Source: CAZAQV01 sp964487255 (GTDB taxonomy: Bacteria > Myxococcota_A > Polyangia > Polyangiales > CAZAQV01). From it: a stretch of DNA of 64,000 nt. The notes beneath the pieces were generated by a model, which was not told the DNA's origin, ran no database searches, and saw only the letters and a program-made list of their open reading frames with translations. Location of the stretch: NCBI GenBank assembly GCA_964487255.1, contig CAZAQV010000004.1, forward strand, positions 1 through 64,000. Reading direction: 5' to 3'. The first letter of the stretch is position 1. Each line of letters opens with the position of its first letter. Positions 39,479-48,859 of the stretch are shown here, piece by piece. Both the position numbers and the translations under genes were made by a program.

Positions 39479-40792
39479 ATGCTTAGTCCGGAGGTCTTCA
39501 AACAGCGACGCGAAGCGTTCCTCGATGCCATGAGGGAGGGTGTGGCCGTCTTTTGCAGTGCGTCGGAGTTCGTACGCAACGGTGACGTCGAGCACGCGTA
39601 TCGCCAAGCGAGCGACTTTTTTTACCTCACCGGGTTTCGCGAACCGGATGCCGTGCTCGTGCTCAGCAACGTGCACCCCGAGCATCGCGTCGTGCTCTTT
39701 GTCCGGCCTCGTGACCCGGAAAGAGAGACCTGGGATGGACGTCGGGCAGGGCTTGAGGGGGCCAAAGAGCAGTACGGTGCCGACGTCTCCTACGACATCG
39801 CTGAGTTGCCCGAGCAGTTGCCGAAGTATCTGACCGGTGCGCGTCGCCTGTACTACCACTTGTCGGATGGTTCGGGACGTGACGCGCGTGTTCTTGAAGC
39901 GCTGCGCTCGGCCAGGCACCAGGACAGACGCAAAGGGCACGGTACACCCACCGAGATCATCGATACCGACCAAGTCTTACACCAGCATCGACTGCTCAAG
40001 ACCGTCGATGAACTTGAGATCATGCGCAAGGCGGCGAGCATTAGTGTCGAGGCGCACAAAGCCGCGATGCGCCGCGCCGCACCCGGAATGTACGAGTTTG
40101 AAATCGAAGCCGAGCTCCTGCGCGTGTTTCGGGAAAATGGAAGCGAGCGACCCGCTTACGGTGCCATCGTCGGCTCCGCGGAGAACGCCACCATCCTCCA
40201 CTATCGAGAGAACAACAGGAAGATGGCCGACGGAGACCTTCTTCTCATCGATGCCGGGTGTGAGTACGAGTACTACGCGTCAGATATTACGCGGACCTTT
40301 CCAGTAAATGGCTGCTTTACGCCGCCGCAGGCCGAAATCTACGACATCGTCCTCGATGCGCAGCGCAAGTCCATCGAGGCCTGCCGTCCTGGCTCGCCGT
40401 TCACGCTGCCGCATGACGCGGCGGCGCTCGCTATCGCAGAGGGCCTCGTCCGACTCGGTCTTCTCTCCGGTGAACCCGAGGCGCTCGTGCGCGAAGAAGC
40501 TCACAAGAAGTTTTTCATGCACTCAACGAGCCATTGGCTCGGGATGGATGTGCACGACGTGGGCCTCTACTACATCGATGGAGAGCCGCGTGCGCTTGAG
40601 CCGGGCATGGTGCTGACGGTGGAGCCCGGAATCTATATCCCCGAAGATGCTGATGTGGACGAAAAATACCGCGGCATCGGCATTCGCATCGAGGACGATA
40701 TCTTGATTACGGCGACCGGCAACGAGAACATGACCGAAGGGGCGCCGCGTGAACGCGGTGATGTCGAAGCCTGCGTGCAGGGCGCTGGGTAG
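39479..40792 (+). CDS. pepP: Xaa-Pro aminopeptidase (aminopeptidase P)
   Basis: The 437-residue cytoplasmic metallopeptidase removes N-terminal residues ahead of proline. It has the AMP_N domain (residues about 1-150, FCSASEFVRNGDVEHAYRQ) and an M24 domain. Metal ligands are visible in IDAGCEYEYYASDITRTFP (two Asp), HSTSHWLGMDVHD (His), MVLTVEPGIYIPE (Glu) and GIGIRIEDDILIT (Glu). It is divergent from proC with 74 bp between starts. Confidence 0.96.
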   Translation: MLSPEVFKQRREAFLDAMREGVAVFCSASEFVRNGDVEHAYRQASDFFYLTGFREPDAVLVLSNVHPEHRVVLFVRPRDPERETWDGRRAGLEGAKEQYGADVSYDIAELPEQLPKYLTGARRLYYHLSDGSGRDARVLEALRSARHQDRRKGHGTPTEIIDTDQVLHQHRLLKTVDELEIMRKAASISVEAHKAAMRRAAPGMYEFEIEAELLRVFRENGSERPAYGAIVGSAENATILHYRENNRKMADGDLLLIDAGCEYEYYASDITRTFPVNGCFTPPQAEIYDIVLDAQRKSIEACRPGSPFTLPHDAAALAIAEGLVRLGLLSGEPEALVREEAHKKFFMHSTSHWLGMDVHDVGLYYIDGEPRALEPGMVLTVEPGIYIPEDADVDEKYRGIGIRIEDDILITATGNENMTEGAPRERGDVEACVQGAG

Positions 40793-40836
40793 ACCACGCC
40801 CATCTTGCCCCGAGCGTGGCTTCTAAACGCGGTCTG

Positions 40837-43128
40837 CTATGGAGCGGTTAAGTAGAGCAGGGCTTGCTCAAGCAGCTGCCTGCGCGAGCTTTGTCGAGCG
40901 ATGCTCTCGATCGGAAACCCGACGAATACGACGCGCATGCTGCCCTTGCTGCGAACGGCAGCGGTCCCGCCCGCACCGCCGACATAGCTGAGCCAGCGTT
41001 CGCCCCCTTCGCTTGGCGTGATCTTGTCGGGATAGTCCACGACCATTTGTGCCGGGCTGTGGAAGTGAAAGACTTCGGTCGGTGCTTGGGTCGCTGCGAA
41101 CGTCCAAGTCTGGGCGTCGTCGTCCGCGTAGTTGGCGTGTAGGACTTCGCGAAGAAACGTGGTTGACGCTCCCCCTTTGCGGTCGAGGTCGAACGCAACT
41201 TCCGCGCCCGAAGCGAGGAGCGCGCCACCGCTTGCGACGTATTCGCGAATGAGGCGTTGCTCTGCCTCATCGAAGGACTCGTGCTCTTCTCCTTCCTCGC
41301 CAGCAGCCCAGATGACGACCGCGTAGTCGTCGAGGGGGCCGAACGCGTCTAGCGCGTCGTTGTCGACCGTGTCGAATGCCGCGCTGCCCAGCCCCGCTGG
41401 ATAGTTGATGAGAAAGTCGTGCGAGAATGCGGCGGCGTTTTCGCTCGTAGGCTGTGCCTGCCACCGGTCGTTTGCGTCGACCAGGAGGATGGAACTCGGC
41501 GTGGCAGCTGCGCGCACCGGGTAGACGTCGGAGGCTTCGCTTTCGCCCCCAGCGAAGGTCGCCGTGACGCGGACAAAGAGCGGAGCATCACGCGGGATAT
41601 CGTCGGCACGGAAAGGGCTTCGAGTCACCAGTCGCGATCCCGCCCAGGACCAGCGAACACCGTCCTCGCTAAACCAGACGCGGTATCCGTCGGCATGCTC
41701 AACCTCGAGCCAATCGATGGAGATCGTCGCGCCGTTTCGGTCGTTGCGCACCCACCGGAGCGTGGGCGCGGCGGGGCGCGCAGCAGCTGCTCGTTTGTGC
41801 TTGGCGAGCGCGGTCACCGCGGCGTCCATGGCGGCTTTCATGCTGTTGCGGGCTGAGCTTGAGTCGTACGAAATGTTCGAGATGAACGAAGCGTAGTATC
41901 GGTGACCGTCGTACGGGTGCTTGAGCATGCCGCCAAGTGCAATCGTCGACTCGCGAAGCAACGTACCCGTCTTGCCGTAGAATCGCCCCTTGGTAGGGTT
42001 GCCCGTCATGCGGGAGGCGATCGTTCCACGCACACCCGCGATGGCCATGCCGTGCGACCAGGCTCGCCACGCGGGCACGGTGTTCATCGCTTGGTAAAGA
42101 CCTGTGATGTGCGACGCGGAGACGCGGTTTTCGTAGCTCAGGCCGGACCCATCCGAGATCGAAAGCCCGTCGGTGCGGGCGCCCAGGCTGGCCAACCATG
42201 GTTTGACTTCCGCAAACCCCGCCGCGTAGCTGTTGGCGGTGCCGAAATGCTCACCGATGGCGCGCATCATCATGTCGGCAAAGAGGTTGTGGCTGACGAC
42301 GTTTGTGGCTGAAGCAGCGACTTCGATGGGCGGAGAGGGCCAGCGAACGAGCTCGGCGAGCCCTTCGGGCGGTGCGAACCCAGCGCTCGAATCGCTTCCA
42401 CCGCCGGCACTGATGTTCGCCTTCGAGAGACCCGCTTGCAGGGCAGAGAGCGCGAGCGCTCGGTGGCTGTCCGTGGACCCAGCAAACCCGGTTCCGACGG
42501 AGCTTCCGTCGAACACCATCTCGCCTTTAAGATGCACGGCGCCGTTGACCTTCGAGACGCCTAGCTCGGAGATGAGGCCGGCCAGAGCATGCATGGCGAA
42601 TTCGTTCGAAGGATAGACGAGCGGATTGAACGTGTCGTGATGAACGATGGCAACGAGGTCACCGGTAACTTCCGTCCCACTACGGTCTGCGTGCACCACC
42701 GTCTCCATCCGATGGTCGAGACCGAACAAGTCGAGCGCTGCAGCCGTCGTAAAGAGTTTGGTGTTCGATGCCGGGCGAAGTGTGCGGTTCGGGTTGCGCT
42801 CGTAAATCACCTGGCCATTTTCGGCGTCCACGATTTGAAAAGAATTGTCGTAGTCAAAAATCGGGGAGAGTGCGGCCGCCACGGCCTCACGGATTGGCGC
42901 TACCGAGGACTCGTCGAGTGGCGATGGTGGGGCGCCGGGTTTGTATGCGTCACCAGTGGGCGGGATGCCAGGCGAGGCGCCGTCTATCGGGCGTGCGCTG
43001 TCACCGACCGACCCGTCCGGCACGAGTCCGCTGCCTTCCGTGCTCCCACTGTTGCAACCGAGCACGAGTACGCCGAGTGAACAAAACCCCACAAGCGATC
43101 GATGCGCCGCGCGAAAGCTCACATGCAC
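40837..43128 (-). CDS. PBP4-like D-alanyl-D-alanine carboxypeptidase (S13) lipoprotein with C-terminal extension
   Basis: The 763-residue protein has a lipobox (LGVLVLGCNS). The S13 domain carries SNTK as the SxxK motif (PASNTKLFTTAA), SHN as the SxN motif (VVSHNLFADM), SDGSGLSYENRVS and GKTGTL as the KTG motif. All three active-site motifs are present. PBP4 enzymes trim the terminal D-Ala or cleave peptidoglycan crosslinks in the periplasm. The C-terminal 300 residues hold a fibronectin-III-like segment and a Rossmann-like domain (LDDYAVVIWAAGEEGE, REYVASGGALLASG) resembling glutamine-amidotransferase-fold or ThuA-like modules, which is unusual for PBP4. It lies 53 bp from the upstream enoyl-CoA hydratase gene. 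Confidence 0.85.
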   Translation of the reverse strand: MHVSFRAAHRSLVGFCSLGVLVLGCNSGSTEGSGLVPDGSVGDSARPIDGASPGIPPTGDAYKPGAPPSPLDESSVAPIREAVAAALSPIFDYDNSFQIVDAENGQVIYERNPNRTLRPASNTKLFTTAAALDLFGLDHRMETVVHADRSGTEVTGDLVAIVHHDTFNPLVYPSNEFAMHALAGLISELGVSKVNGAVHLKGEMVFDGSSVGTGFAGSTDSHRALALSALQAGLSKANISAGGGSDSSAGFAPPEGLAELVRWPSPPIEVAASATNVVSHNLFADMMMRAIGEHFGTANSYAAGFAEVKPWLASLGARTDGLSISDGSGLSYENRVSASHITGLYQAMNTVPAWRAWSHGMAIAGVRGTIASRMTGNPTKGRFYGKTGTLLRESTIALGGMLKHPYDGHRYYASFISNISYDSSSARNSMKAAMDAAVTALAKHKRAAAARPAAPTLRWVRNDRNGATISIDWLEVEHADGYRVWFSEDGVRWSWAGSRLVTRSPFRADDIPRDAPLFVRVTATFAGGESEASDVYPVRAAATPSSILLVDANDRWQAQPTSENAAAFSHDFLINYPAGLGSAAFDTVDNDALDAFGPLDDYAVVIWAAGEEGEEHESFDEAEQRLIREYVASGGALLASGAEVAFDLDRKGGASTTFLREVLHANYADDDAQTWTFAATQAPTEVFHFHSPAQMVVDYPDKITPSEGGERWLSYVGGAGGTAAVRSKGSMRVVFVGFPIESIARQSSRRQLLEQALLYLTAP

Positions 43129-43181
43129 GCGTTCACGATAGAAGCTAGGCAGCGACTCGCAAGTCGATTCATCAAGGCATG

Positions 43182-43967
43182 TCAGCGTCCGTGAAATCGT
43201 GGAGCCCGTTTTTCAAGCAGGGCCCGAACGCCTTCTTGGGCATCGTCGGTCTCAAGGGTCTGCGCTTGTAGATGCGCTTCGCGGCGCGCAGCCTCTCGGG
43301 GGTTCCAATCGAGGTTCTGGTGCAGCGATCGCTTCATCAACCGAACAGCGATCGGGGCTGCTCTGGCAATTTGCTCGGCCACTCCCAGCGCCACCTCGAG
43401 GACATGGTCTGGCTCTGAGACTTCGCTGAACAGGCCGATCTGTTTTCCGCGCTGGGCGTCGATGAGTTCTCCGGTAAACAGCATCCGGGCGGCTTCGCTT
43501 GCGCCGACGAGCTTGGGCAGGGTGTAGGAGATGCCGAGGCCCGAATGGATGCCCAGTTTCGCAAAGTTTGTGCCGTATTTTCCCTGGCTGCTTGCGATAC
43601 GGATGTCGCAGAGCAGGGCGAGGCCAAAGCCCCCGCCTACGGCGTGACCGTTGAGTGCCGCGACCACCGGCACTTCGAGCTGGAGTACCCCCAAAAAGCT
43701 CTCGTACATGGCGAAGGATCGCTCATGCGGCAACTGGGTGTTATCGGTACTCTTGAGCGGGGCGCGCAAGTTGGCACCTGCGCAAAACGCCTTGCCCGAT
43801 CCGGTGATGACGACGCAGCGAAGTTCCTCATCGCGGGCGGCAGCGGCCAGGGCTTGGTCGAAGTCGGCGAACAGCTCCTCACTCATGGCGTTGAGCGTCT
43901 GCGGCCGTGCGAGCTGGATCAGGCCGATTTTCTCTTTCTTTTCGTAGCGAACTGCCGGGTCGGTCAT
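43182..43967 (-). CDS. Enoyl-CoA hydratase/isomerase family protein
   Basis: The 261-residue crotonase-fold enzyme starts at ATG 43967; an open frame upstream to 44552 is antisense to the next gene. Family marks are ARPQTLNAMSEELFADF, SGKAFCAGANLR (oxyanion-hole strand), LNGHAVGGGFGLALLCDIRI and LGIHSGLGISYTLPKLVG. Crotonases hydrate enoyl-CoA in fatty-acid or amino-acid breakdown; the specific acyl-CoA is unclear. The Glu residues used for water activation are not both obvious (GIHSGLG sits where E-x-x-x-G-x would be expected), so isomerase or another crotonase reaction is possible. Confidence 0.85.
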   Translation of the reverse strand: MTDPAVRYEKKEKIGLIQLARPQTLNAMSEELFADFDQALAAAARDEELRCVVITGSGKAFCAGANLRAPLKSTDNTQLPHERSFAMYESFLGVLQLEVPVVAALNGHAVGGGFGLALLCDIRIASSQGKYGTNFAKLGIHSGLGISYTLPKLVGASEAARMLFTGELIDAQRGKQIGLFSEVSEPDHVLEVALGVAEQIARAAPIAVRLMKRSLHQNLDWNPREAARREAHLQAQTLETDDAQEGVRALLEKRAPRFHGR

Positions 43968-44044
43968 GCTTGGCGATAGCACGTTTTTCCGCTGTTTTTC
44001 TGCCTGGGGCTCGCGTGATCGCTCGGCTCGTGACATAGCCTCCC

Positions 44045-46069
44045 ATGGCTTTGTTACGAGCGGGCTTGAGCGCGGCGCTCCTGCTGTTGTTGGCGGGATG
44101 TGACACTCCCGACGGTGCCACCGTGGACGCGTCGACCGACGTGGGAAACCGCATCCCGATCGATAGTAAGCCGTGTGAAACCGATGAAGATTGTGCCGAC
44201 GACGTCGATTGCACGCGCGAATCCTGCCACCCGCTCGGCTATTGCGAGTACGTCGAAGACACGGCCCAATGCAGCGACGGCATTTTCTGTAATGGCACGG
44301 AGCGCTGCGACCGGCAGCTGGGTTGTGTGTCCGTGCCTCGGCAGGCCTGCAACGACGAAGACGTATGTACCATCGATCGCTGCAACGAGGACCAAAAGCG
44401 ATGCGAGCACGCGCCGCGCGATTTTGATGAGGACGGCGACGTAGACTGGCACTGCGAAGGGGGCACGGACTGCGACGATCAGGACCCCATCCGAGGCGGC
44501 ACGACCGCCGAAGTTTGTTCGGATGGCGTCGACAACGATTGCGACGGGACAACTGATGAGGCGACCTGCGGTCGGCCGCCCCATGATACGTGTGACGACG
44601 CTCTCGATATCTCGGCCGGTGGCAGCTTCGTCCTTCGCACCCGTTCGGCGTTGCCCGACTACGCCACGCGCTGCTCGCTCACCGCCAACCGAGATGCGGT
44701 TGCCACGTTCCGACTCGACAAACCGAGCTCCGTCGAGATCGTCGCCGCTGGAACGCTTCGACCGACGCTTGCGCTGCGCACCGACTGCGGGGACTCAAGC
44801 ACAGAGTTTCAGTGCGTGAGCCACCAAGATGCGAGGATTCGAGCCCGCGAGCTGGCGCCGGGAACGTACTGGCTTATCGTCTCCGACGCTGTCCCTGGCG
44901 ATATCGATATCCGCGCGACCTTTGGTGAGCCGATCGCGCCCGCCAGTAACGAAAGCTGCGAGTCGCCATTGGCGCTCACGCCCGGGCAAGTCCAGATGGT
45001 GTCGCTCGTGGACGTTGACGACGATGTCAGTCTCAGCAGCTGTGGGGGTGGGGACCTCGGCGAACTTGTGTACTCCCTGGAGGTGGCGGAGGAGTCGGAT
45101 ATCCGCGTCGAGACCGACCGGGCCACCACTGCGCTGGCTATCGCGATCCAAACAGAGTGTGGGGGAGCCGTATCGACGTGCGGAAGCGGTTCGCCCGCTC
45201 AGGCCACGCTTCGGGCCGCGAAACCGGGCACGTATTATGTTGTGGTCAGCGACCTGGCGGAGGCTGAGCCCGACTTTGGACTGGTGGCTACATTGAGTGA
45301 ACCCACGCCCCCGGTTGACGGGGACGTGTGCAGCACCGCTATCGAGGTACCGCTTGGGACCGAAGTGATGGGTACCCTCGCGGACAAGGCCAACGACTAC
45401 GAGGCGACCTGCGTGAGCGGGTACCGCGACGCAGTCTACTCCTTCGAACTCACCAAGCGCCAAGACGTCACCGTCAATGTAGACGGCGGCGCGTTTCGGG
45501 TCGCGGCCTCTTTGCAAGAGACGTGCGGAGACTCAGGGAGCCAACTTCGATGCTACGCCGACAACAAGCCACGCTTGCGGCTCCGGAGCCTCGACATGGG
45601 CACTTACTACCTGCTCGTCGAAGCCTCGTCGGGGCCGAGTACCTCCGTGACTGTGGAGGCAACAGACCCCCTGTCGTCAACCTCGGTGAGCGGCAATGGG
45701 ACCTGCGACAAAGCCCGCGCGATCGGCCAAGGCACCGCGCTCTATCAGGGAAATACCGTAGGTTTGGGCGACAACTATCTAGCATTTATGTGCAATTCAG
45801 TCATCTCTGCTCCTGACGCTTTCTACAAACTGACGCTTAGCGAGAGCAAGAACGTCACCCTGTCGACCGAAGGGTCGAGCTTCCGTACCGAGCTGGCGAT
45901 CCTCGATGGCACCTGCTCCGTGCAAGCCGAGACGGTCTGTGATGATGACTCCGGCGATGGCAATGCGGGGTTCATCCAACGCACGCTCGGCGCCGGCACG
46001 TACTACATCGTCGTTGACGGCAAAGATGGTGCGAGCGGAGATTACTTTCTCGAGGTCGTGACCAACTAA
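44045..46069 (+). CDS. MopE-type metal-binding and PPC-domain lipoprotein
   Basis: The 674-residue lipoprotein (signal LLLLLAGCD) begins with a Cys-rich region carrying several EGF-like or knot-like units (CADDVDCTRESC, CDRQLGCVSVPRQACNDEDV). It then has the MopE/PF11617-type metal-binding motif (TDCDDQDPIRGG, VCSDGVDNDCDGTTDE). About four PPC-like (bacterial pre-peptidase C-terminal) beta-domains follow, each ending in a GTYYLLV- or GTYYIVV-like strand. Such modules are typical of secreted or surface proteins of myxobacteria. The likely role is adhesion or extracellular binding; no enzymatic domain is seen. It is divergent from the enoyl-CoA hydratase gene. Confidence 0.82.
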   Translation: MALLRAGLSAALLLLLAGCDTPDGATVDASTDVGNRIPIDSKPCETDEDCADDVDCTRESCHPLGYCEYVEDTAQCSDGIFCNGTERCDRQLGCVSVPRQACNDEDVCTIDRCNEDQKRCEHAPRDFDEDGDVDWHCEGGTDCDDQDPIRGGTTAEVCSDGVDNDCDGTTDEATCGRPPHDTCDDALDISAGGSFVLRTRSALPDYATRCSLTANRDAVATFRLDKPSSVEIVAAGTLRPTLALRTDCGDSSTEFQCVSHQDARIRARELAPGTYWLIVSDAVPGDIDIRATFGEPIAPASNESCESPLALTPGQVQMVSLVDVDDDVSLSSCGGGDLGELVYSLEVAEESDIRVETDRATTALAIAIQTECGGAVSTCGSGSPAQATLRAAKPGTYYVVVSDLAEAEPDFGLVATLSEPTPPVDGDVCSTAIEVPLGTEVMGTLADKANDYEATCVSGYRDAVYSFELTKRQDVTVNVDGGAFRVAASLQETCGDSGSQLRCYADNKPRLRLRSLDMGTYYLLVEASSGPSTSVTVEATDPLSSTSVSGNGTCDKARAIGQGTALYQGNTVGLGDNYLAFMCNSVISAPDAFYKLTLSESKNVTLSTEGSSFRTELAILDGTCSVQAETVCDDDSGDGNAGFIQRTLGAGTYYIVVDGKDGASGDYFLEVVTN

Positions 46070-46166
46070 TCAGCGTTCCCGCTTCAACTGAACCTCTTGT
46101 GCACACGCACTTTTTTTGCCTTGGTGGGCCGGTTGACGATAGCTCAGGTTATGGAGAAGGATCGTC

Positions 46167-46994
46167 ATGTCGGGGCATAGCAGTGGTGGCGGGGGTGCTG
46201 ATGGTAACAACGTCGTGCGTCCGTTTGCTTTTTTTCGGGCTGGCGCACGGGTAGAGGGCAACCCACAAAAGCCCATCCTTGTGATGGAGGACGTGTATCG
46301 CTTCCACCGTCCAGATCAACCCACGCTTCGCGGGCTTAGCTTGTGCGTCGAGCGTGGAGAGTTTGTGTTTGTCACTGGGCCAAGTGGAGCAGGGAAGAGC
46401 ACTTTCCTTCAGCTGATTTACCGCGCGCAGAACGTTGACGAGGGGCGCATCTTGTTTTGCGGAAAAGACATTGGGAAGCTGACCGAGCGTTCGATCCCGT
46501 ACCTTCGTCGTAACCTCGGAATCGTGTTTCAGGACTTCAAGGTCGTTCCACATTGGACCGTTTTCGAAAACGTTGCAGTCGCGCTCGAAATACTCTCGAT
46601 GCCGCGCCGTCTAGTTCGGGCGCGTGTGTCCGAGGCGCTGGAGCGTGTTGGTTTGGCGGGGCGTGGCGTTGACCGCACACAGAAGCTCTCGGGTGGCGAA
46701 CAACAGCGCGTCGCCGTTGCGCGTGCCATCGTGACGGAGCCTGCGCTACTCCTAGCGGACGAGCCAACCGGTAACCTCGACCCCCACCTGGCCCTCGATA
46801 TTCTGACCTTGTTCGAGGAGATCAATGCGACAGGAACGACGGTGATCTTCGCCACGCACGACCATTCCCTGATCGCCAAGCGTCAGCACCGCATCATCTC
46901 ACTCGATGATGGCCGGATGGTCGAGGCGCGCCGGGGACTTTCCGGTTGGTCCGAACGCTACGAGCCGCCGGCAAAACTGGCTACAGGAAGTTAG
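46167..46994 (+). CDS. ftsE: Cell division ABC ATPase FtsE
   Basis: The 275-residue ATPase pairs with FtsX to regulate peptidoglycan hydrolases at the division site. It has Walker A GPSGAGKST, signature LSGGEQQRVAVARA, Walker B LLLADEPTGNLDP and the FtsE-like RRNLGIVFQDFKV. An N-terminal extension of about 35 residues (Gly/Ser-rich then FFRAGARVEG) precedes the core at ILVMEDVYRF. The start at 46167 has a good ribosome-binding site (GGAGAAGGA). It is the first gene of ftsE-ftsX-envC-like. Confidence 0.94.
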   Translation: MSGHSSGGGGADGNNVVRPFAFFRAGARVEGNPQKPILVMEDVYRFHRPDQPTLRGLSLCVERGEFVFVTGPSGAGKSTFLQLIYRAQNVDEGRILFCGKDIGKLTERSIPYLRRNLGIVFQDFKVVPHWTVFENVAVALEILSMPRRLVRARVSEALERVGLAGRGVDRTQKLSGGEQQRVAVARAIVTEPALLLADEPTGNLDPHLALDILTLFEEINATGTTVIFATHDHSLIAKRQHRIISLDDGRMVEARRGLSGWSERYEPPAKLATGS

Positions 46995-47033
46995 CGTCAT
47001 GAGTTTTCAAAGAGTAGAAATGATGAGGTGGGG

Positions 47034-47909
47034 ATGAAAGGCATGCTCGCGCGTGCGAAACGAGGCTTTCGCGAAGATTTCCGGCTGTATCTGACGGCTG
47101 TATCGACCCTTGCGGTGGCGTTTTTGGCGCTCTGCGCGGTGTTGGTTGGGGCCCAGAACCTAGCTTCGCTCAATCGCGCCTGGAGTGAGACGCGGCGCAT
47201 GACGGTCTATCTCAAGACGGATGTCTCACCTGCCGACGCTGAGCAGTTGCGCGCGCTCATGCAAGGTCTTCCGCAGGTGAAGGGCGCCGAGTACGTCTCC
47301 AGTGAACAGGCGCGTGCGCAGCTCGCCGAAAATGCCGACTTGGGCGAGACGGTTTCGGTTCTGGGACCCGAAGCGTTTCCGGCGAGTATTGAAGTGCAGC
47401 TTCAGGGGCAGGCGAGCGAGATTCGCGTCGACGAACTCTCGGAGCGGGTCAAGCAGTTTTCTGTGGTCGAGGATGTCGATAACTACGCAGCTTGGTTTGG
47501 TCGACTCGATCGGGTCACGCGTATTGGTAAGCAGGTGGCTCTGGCGCTCGGCCTGTTGGTGGTCGTTTGCGTATTGGCTGTGATCGGCAACACCATCCGT
47601 CTAGCGGTGTCCGGGCGTCGCTCGGAAATCGAGGTGATGAAACTTTGCGGTGCGACGGACGGCTTCGTGCGTGGTCCCTTTGTCGTTGAAGGTGCTTTTC
47701 AGGGTTTCGCTGCAGCGGTGTTGGCGGTGGCGTTATTGCTCGCTGGATTTGTTTTCTTCAAGCGATCTTTCTCGGGTTCAGTTGTAGGAATGATGGACAT
47801 CGAGTTCAGCTTCTTGCATCCTCTCATCCTACTCGCCGTGATCGGTGGCGGAGCTCTCTTGGGCGGGCTTGGTTCCGCGATATCTTTGCGAAGGTACTTG
47901 GAGGTCTAG
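47034..47909 (+). CDS. ftsX: Cell division protein FtsX
   Basis: The 291-residue permease-like partner of FtsE has an N-terminal TM helix, an extracellular loop (RMTVYLKTDVSPADAEQLRALM) and three C-terminal TM helices (KQVALALGLLVVVCVLAVIG and following). The intracellular RSEIEVMKLCGAT is the FtsX signature. I chose ATG 47034 because of the GAGG site 5 nt before it; GTG at 47028 is also in frame. It lies 39 bp after ftsE. Confidence 0.93.
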   Translation: MKGMLARAKRGFREDFRLYLTAVSTLAVAFLALCAVLVGAQNLASLNRAWSETRRMTVYLKTDVSPADAEQLRALMQGLPQVKGAEYVSSEQARAQLAENADLGETVSVLGPEAFPASIEVQLQGQASEIRVDELSERVKQFSVVEDVDNYAAWFGRLDRVTRIGKQVALALGLLVVVCVLAVIGNTIRLAVSGRRSEIEVMKLCGATDGFVRGPFVVEGAFQGFAAAVLAVALLLAGFVFFKRSFSGSVVGMMDIEFSFLHPLILLAVIGGGALLGGLGSAISLRRYLEV

Positions 47910-48839
47910 GTGCGGTTGTGCTCGAGGTGTTGCCTGATTGCGTCTCTCCTTTCGCTCTCGGTGAGTTCCGTGGCGCAAGGACAGAGCGTGTCCGAAGTCA
48001 CGCAGCACACGGCTGCTTTGCGCGGGCGAATCGAAGCGAACCGTTCGAAAGTCTCCCAGGCGAAAGCAGAACTCGAAGCGCTGGAATCGACCGAGCAGAA
48101 GCGGCGGGACCGTGTCACGAAACAAGCGCGTACCCTGTACAGATTCAGCCGGGTGGGCTGGCTTCCGCTCTCCGGTGGAGCTGAAGCGCTGCTCGGGCAT
48201 TTTTCGCGCATGCGTCACCTCAATCGAGTGGTTGAAAAAGAGACCAAGTCTCTTTCCAAGATGCGCGAACATCGCGCTGCGCTGCATAAAGAGGTTTCGC
48301 GCTTAGAAGCCCAGCTGGAAAGCGATGATGCCAAGCTCAGCGCTTGGTCAGAGCGTCAACATGTGGAGCACATGCAGGCTGTGGCGAGTGCAGCAGATAC
48401 GCGCGATGAGAGCTACGCACAGCTTGCCAACCGTATGGGCGGCACCGTTCATGTGCACGGTGAGGCGGTCAGCGGTGGCTTTGAGGGATTGCGCGGTCGC
48501 GTGCCGCAACCCATGCGTGAGGTCGTGGAGATACGGGACGGCCGTCGAGAGACGGATGTCGGTCTTGAGTTCGTGGGTTTGCCGGATGCTTCGATATACT
48601 CGGTGGCCGAAGGAAGGGTGGCCTATGTCGGTCGCACGGCGGCGCTGGGGACCATTGTGATCGTCGACCATGGCGACCGTTACTTCACCGTCTACGCGGG
48701 TCTGTCCGCGACTTCGGTGCAAAACGGAGACTACGTCTCGGCGGGCGCCAAGTTGGGTTCGCTCGAAGCCACCGAGCTATTCTTCGCGGTGCGGCGCGGC
48801 GCGCAGTCACTCGACGCCCGCAGCTGGCTTGGTCTCTGA
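47910..48839 (+). CDS. EnvC-like murein hydrolase activator with degenerate LytM domain
   Basis: The GTG start at 47910 directly follows the ftsX stop with no gap. The 309-residue product has a signal peptide (about 1-25, ending SSVAQGQ), a coiled-coil (residues about 30-175, rich in EALESTEQKRRDR and RLEAQLESDDAKL) and a C-terminal M23/LytM-like domain. The LytM metal ligands are replaced: the HxxxD region reads RRETDVGLE, YAHL reads YAGL and HLHFE reads LFFAV. It is therefore non-catalytic. In E. coli, EnvC is a non-catalytic LytM protein that FtsEX controls to activate amidases; the same position here argues for the same job. Confidence 0.88.
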   Translation: MRLCSRCCLIASLLSLSVSSVAQGQSVSEVTQHTAALRGRIEANRSKVSQAKAELEALESTEQKRRDRVTKQARTLYRFSRVGWLPLSGGAEALLGHFSRMRHLNRVVEKETKSLSKMREHRAALHKEVSRLEAQLESDDAKLSAWSERQHVEHMQAVASAADTRDESYAQLANRMGGTVHVHGEAVSGGFEGLRGRVPQPMREVVEIRDGRRETDVGLEFVGLPDASIYSVAEGRVAYVGRTAALGTIVIVDHGDRYFTVYAGLSATSVQNGDYVSAGAKLGSLEATELFFAVRRGAQSLDARSWLGL

Positions 48840-48859
48840 AGCTCGGGTAGACTCAGTGT

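Noticed and set aside
46098..46117. Terminator after the MopE-type lipoprotein gene
   Set aside because: There is a run of seven T but only a 4-bp stem before it, too weak to call.
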